The position numbers and the translations under genes were made by a program. Below the pieces are notes generated by a model. That model was not told where the DNA came from. It saw only the letters and a list, made by a program, of their open reading frames with translations, and ran no database searches. Shown here piece by piece: positions 4,973 to 6,547 of a DNA stretch of 6,547 bases. Each line of letters starts with the position of its first letter. The first letter of the stretch is position 1. This DNA is from JAYWIG01 sp043789035. Lineage in GTDB: Bacteria; Pseudomonadota; Gammaproteobacteria; Burkholderiales; Burkholderiaceae_E. The stretch is taken from assembly GCA_043789035.1 (NCBI GenBank), contig JAYWIG010000326.1:1-6547 (forward strand). Reading direction: 5' to 3'.

Positions 4973-6402
4973 ACAAGATCTCGGTGCGAAATTTCTATAA
5001 CCCGAGCACGCTGCGCTAAGCGATTAATGAGTTCCTGAGCTTTAGCCCGATTAGCTCCATCAAGGTTGGCATCCCACTCGTCTAACAAGTAAATCTTCGC
5101 CTGCGTTTGATTGACGATTTCCTCAAGTGCTGCGATCTGCTGCTCTCCTGATGAATAACCACGAGGGCCACTCTCCGGTTCATCATTATCGTCAGTCTCT
5201 TTCTCATCCTCAAGCTGTGAAAATTTAAATGCTAATCGATCTGCCGTTGGCCAGTAGTACGCTTGGCCTTTCAGGTTTTTTCGAAGCGCCAGCAATAAAC
5301 TTGACTTGCCTGAACCGTTTTGGCCGCGCACGTTGATGCGGCCTGTGACCTGCATCATCACAATGGCCATAGCGTCATCTAAGCTTTCGCAACTCATCTG
5401 AGTAGCCCCTTGGCGCAACTCCAAACGATCAAAACCTAATCTCGGCTCCAACTCCGAAGTCGGTTCAGGCTTCATGTTGTCAACGACGCCTTGCGCTCTC
5501 GTCCAAAGTGCCAACAAATCGTTCCAACCAATGGCGAGATTATGCACATCATGCGTCATAGCGATTTGCTTGGGCAAAGTAGCAGCCAACCCGGCAAGCA
5601 AGGTGATATCACCCATGTCTTTTTTAACAACCAAAGCCATCACAGCGAAGACTACACATAGGCCAATCACACCGCTAATCGAACTTAAACTCTCTCTCCA
5701 AACAATAGCTCGAATTTGAGCCCGTAACGCTAAACGAAGCTTGGCCTTAAATGTCGAAAGCCAAAGCGCGAAGTTATAACGATTGCCGCTAAAAATATTG
5801 TCCCACGCGGTGTAGGTTTGCGCGGTTAGCCGATTGGTCATTGTTTGATTGTTTAAGTAGGCTGCAGATACTGGCTTGCGCACGCAATACTGAATGGTCA
5901 TCACGAATACGAAAATAATTGCATAGGCTGCTGGAAAGCCCGCATCAATTTCCATTCCGATCACAATCGCACTGAACAACAGACTAAAGAAAAGCTGAAG
6001 TACGCCTTCCAACTCATACATTGTCTCGAATAGCAGGTGGAAGGTTTCGTTGGTCAAAAATGGCTCAACCCGTTCGCGAGTGCTCTTATCGACCATCAAC
6101 CCAGTTTGAAATCGATTGTCGCGAGCAAAGCCAGCCATATAGCGGGAATACGCGGTAAAACCAGCGCGCTCACCATACACCCAACTTACGCCATGCAACG
6201 CATAAGAGCCGCCTTGCGCAAGAACAATCCATACAAAATCGACAAGCTTAAAAGTACTTCTAGAGATGTCCCTACCTACTTCAATCACGAAATAGGTAAC
6301 CGCCGCTTGCAAGGTCGCCTCCACCAAAATAAGCGCCACCATGATAAAGAATGGCTTGCAAAACAAAAGGCGTACAAAACGCATGGGAGCAAGGTTATTC
6401 AA
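4969..6402 (-). CDS. ABC exporter-like protein, fused membrane and shortened ATP-binding domain
   Basis: The membrane domain has about six hydrophobic segments (near 18-40, 52-75, 131-150, 155-172, 240-260 and 265-283), as in half-size ABC exporters. The ATPase part carries Walker A GQNGSGKSS (360-368, Lys366), a probable Q-loop Gln397, signature YSSGEQQ (416-422), Walker B IYLLDE (437-442, Glu442), D-loop NLD (446-448) and switch His473. The ATPase part is therefore intact in its catalytic motifs. Only about 19 residues separate the Q-loop from the signature, mostly the acidic run 398-410. The helical subdomain normally found there is essentially missing. DEWDANLD replaces the usual DEPTANLD. 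The protein is 477 residues against about 550-600 for typical half exporters. The start is uncertain: TTG 6402 (used here; an in-frame TGA lies at 6411) or ATG 6384, neither with a clear Shine-Dalgarno. The substrate is unknown. It follows a hydratase gene by six bases. Confidence 0.85.
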   Translation of the reverse strand: MNNLAPMRFVRLLFCKPFFIMVALILVEATLQAAVTYFVIEVGRDISRSTFKLVDFVWIVLAQGGSYALHGVSWVYGERAGFTAYSRYMAGFARDNRFQTGLMVDKSTRERVEPFLTNETFHLLFETMYELEGVLQLFFSLLFSAIVIGMEIDAGFPAAYAIIFVFVMTIQYCVRKPVSAAYLNNQTMTNRLTAQTYTAWDNIFSGNRYNFALWLSTFKAKLRLALRAQIRAIVWRESLSSISGVIGLCVVFAVMALVVKKDMGDITLLAGLAATLPKQIAMTHDVHNLAIGWNDLLALWTRAQGVVDNMKPEPTSELEPRLGFDRLELRQGATQMSCESLDDAMAIVMMQVTGRINVRGQNGSGKSSLLLALRKNLKGQAYYWPTADRLAFKFSQLEDEKETDDNDEPESGPRGYSSGEQQIAALEEIVNQTQAKIYLLDEWDANLDGANRAKAQELINRLAQRARVIEISHRDLV

Positions 6403-6408
6403 TCGACA

Positions 6409-6547
6409 TCAAACCAAAAACCGAACTTCTATATCACCCACAGCGCCGAATGAGACATGAACATGATCTCCTGCGATCACTGGTATTGGCACAATACAAG
6501 TACCAGTTGTCACAACCTGCCCTTTGACTAATGCAACGCCTATCTCG
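6409..6547 (-). CDS. 2-keto-4-pentenoate hydratase-type protein (MhpD family), C-terminal 45 codons
   Basis: Runs in from the right edge and ends at TGA 6411-6409. The visible end contains VKGQVVTTGTCIVPIPVIAG and then DHVHVSFGAVGDIEVRF. That is the C-terminal barrel of the MhpD/fumarylacetoacetate hydrolase fold, in which the GT(C/G)...P.....GD segment lines the active site. Members hydrate 2-hydroxypentadienoate or decarboxylate 4-oxalocrotonate in meta-cleavage pathways for aromatic compounds. The two activities cannot be told apart from this end. The metal-binding glutamates lie outside the window. The gene is followed after six bases by the ABC-type gene, so the two are probably in one transcript. 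A short ATG frame overlaps its stop codon as TGATG. Confidence 0.82.
   Translation of the reverse strand, partial: EIGVALVKGQVVTTGTCIVPIPVIAGDHVHVSFGAVGDIEVRFLV

Noticed and set aside
4980..5006. Inverted CTCGG / CCGAG pair near the convergent junction as a terminator
   Set aside because: Only 5-bp arms with a 17-base loop and no U-run; it lies within the ABC coding end and is likely chance.
4969..6402. ABC gene as a pseudogene
   Set aside because: Although the ATPase domain is short, the frame is uninterrupted and Walker A, signature, Walker B and switch histidine are all intact, which argues for function.
6037..6453. Open frame of 138 codons on the plus strand at the right end
   Set aside because: It is antisense to the ABC gene and to the hydratase end, both of which have strong family motifs on the minus strand.

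Overview
The window reads as ordinary chromosomal DNA of a proteobacterium with mid-range GC content. The phosphatidylserine decarboxylase closely resembles beta-/gammaproteobacterial proteins, and phrases such as CPVDGAISQFG and VWHGLVNPPR lean towards Betaproteobacteria (Burkholderiales-like). This placement comes from remembered family sequences, not from a search. No tRNA, rRNA, insertion sequence, integrase, CRISPR array or phage gene was seen. Gaps between genes are all under 100 bases.

Layout. The left end carries a minus-strand pair: psd (membrane phospholipid synthesis) followed, with a one-base TGATG overlap, by the start of an isocitrate lyase/PEP mutase-superfamily gene that runs off the left edge. 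Divergent from psd, across a 99-bp gap with a 12-bp tandem repeat, is a plus-strand fold-type II PLP enzyme (serine/threonine dehydratase, hydroxyaspartate dehydratase or serine racemase type). It is followed by a saccharopine dehydrogenase-like NAD(P)-binding oxidoreductase with a GTG start, whose last codons contain a perfect 10-bp-arm palindrome.

The middle holds a compact regulatory unit. A TetR regulator of LmrA/YxaF type lies four bases ahead of an alpha/beta hydrolase. A clear TAGACC-N4-GGTCTA operator, with a third half-site, sits inside the putative promoter. That promoter lies so close to the start codon that the tetR message may be leaderless. The likely picture is autorepression together with control of the hydrolase; the inducing ligand is unknown.

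The right end is on the minus strand. It has the last 45 codons of a 2-keto-4-pentenoate hydratase-type (MhpD family) gene, followed closely by a half-size ABC exporter-like protein that converges on the hydrolase gene with a 4-base tail overlap. The ABC protein has six predicted membrane segments and recognisable Walker A, signature, Walker B and switch-histidine motifs. However, the helical subdomain between Q-loop and signature is nearly absent, replaced by a short acidic linker. This is the most unusual protein in the window. No multi-gene system that is clearly new could be demonstrated; the best leads are the shortened ABC protein, the operator/leaderless arrangement and the two palindromic or repeated elements.
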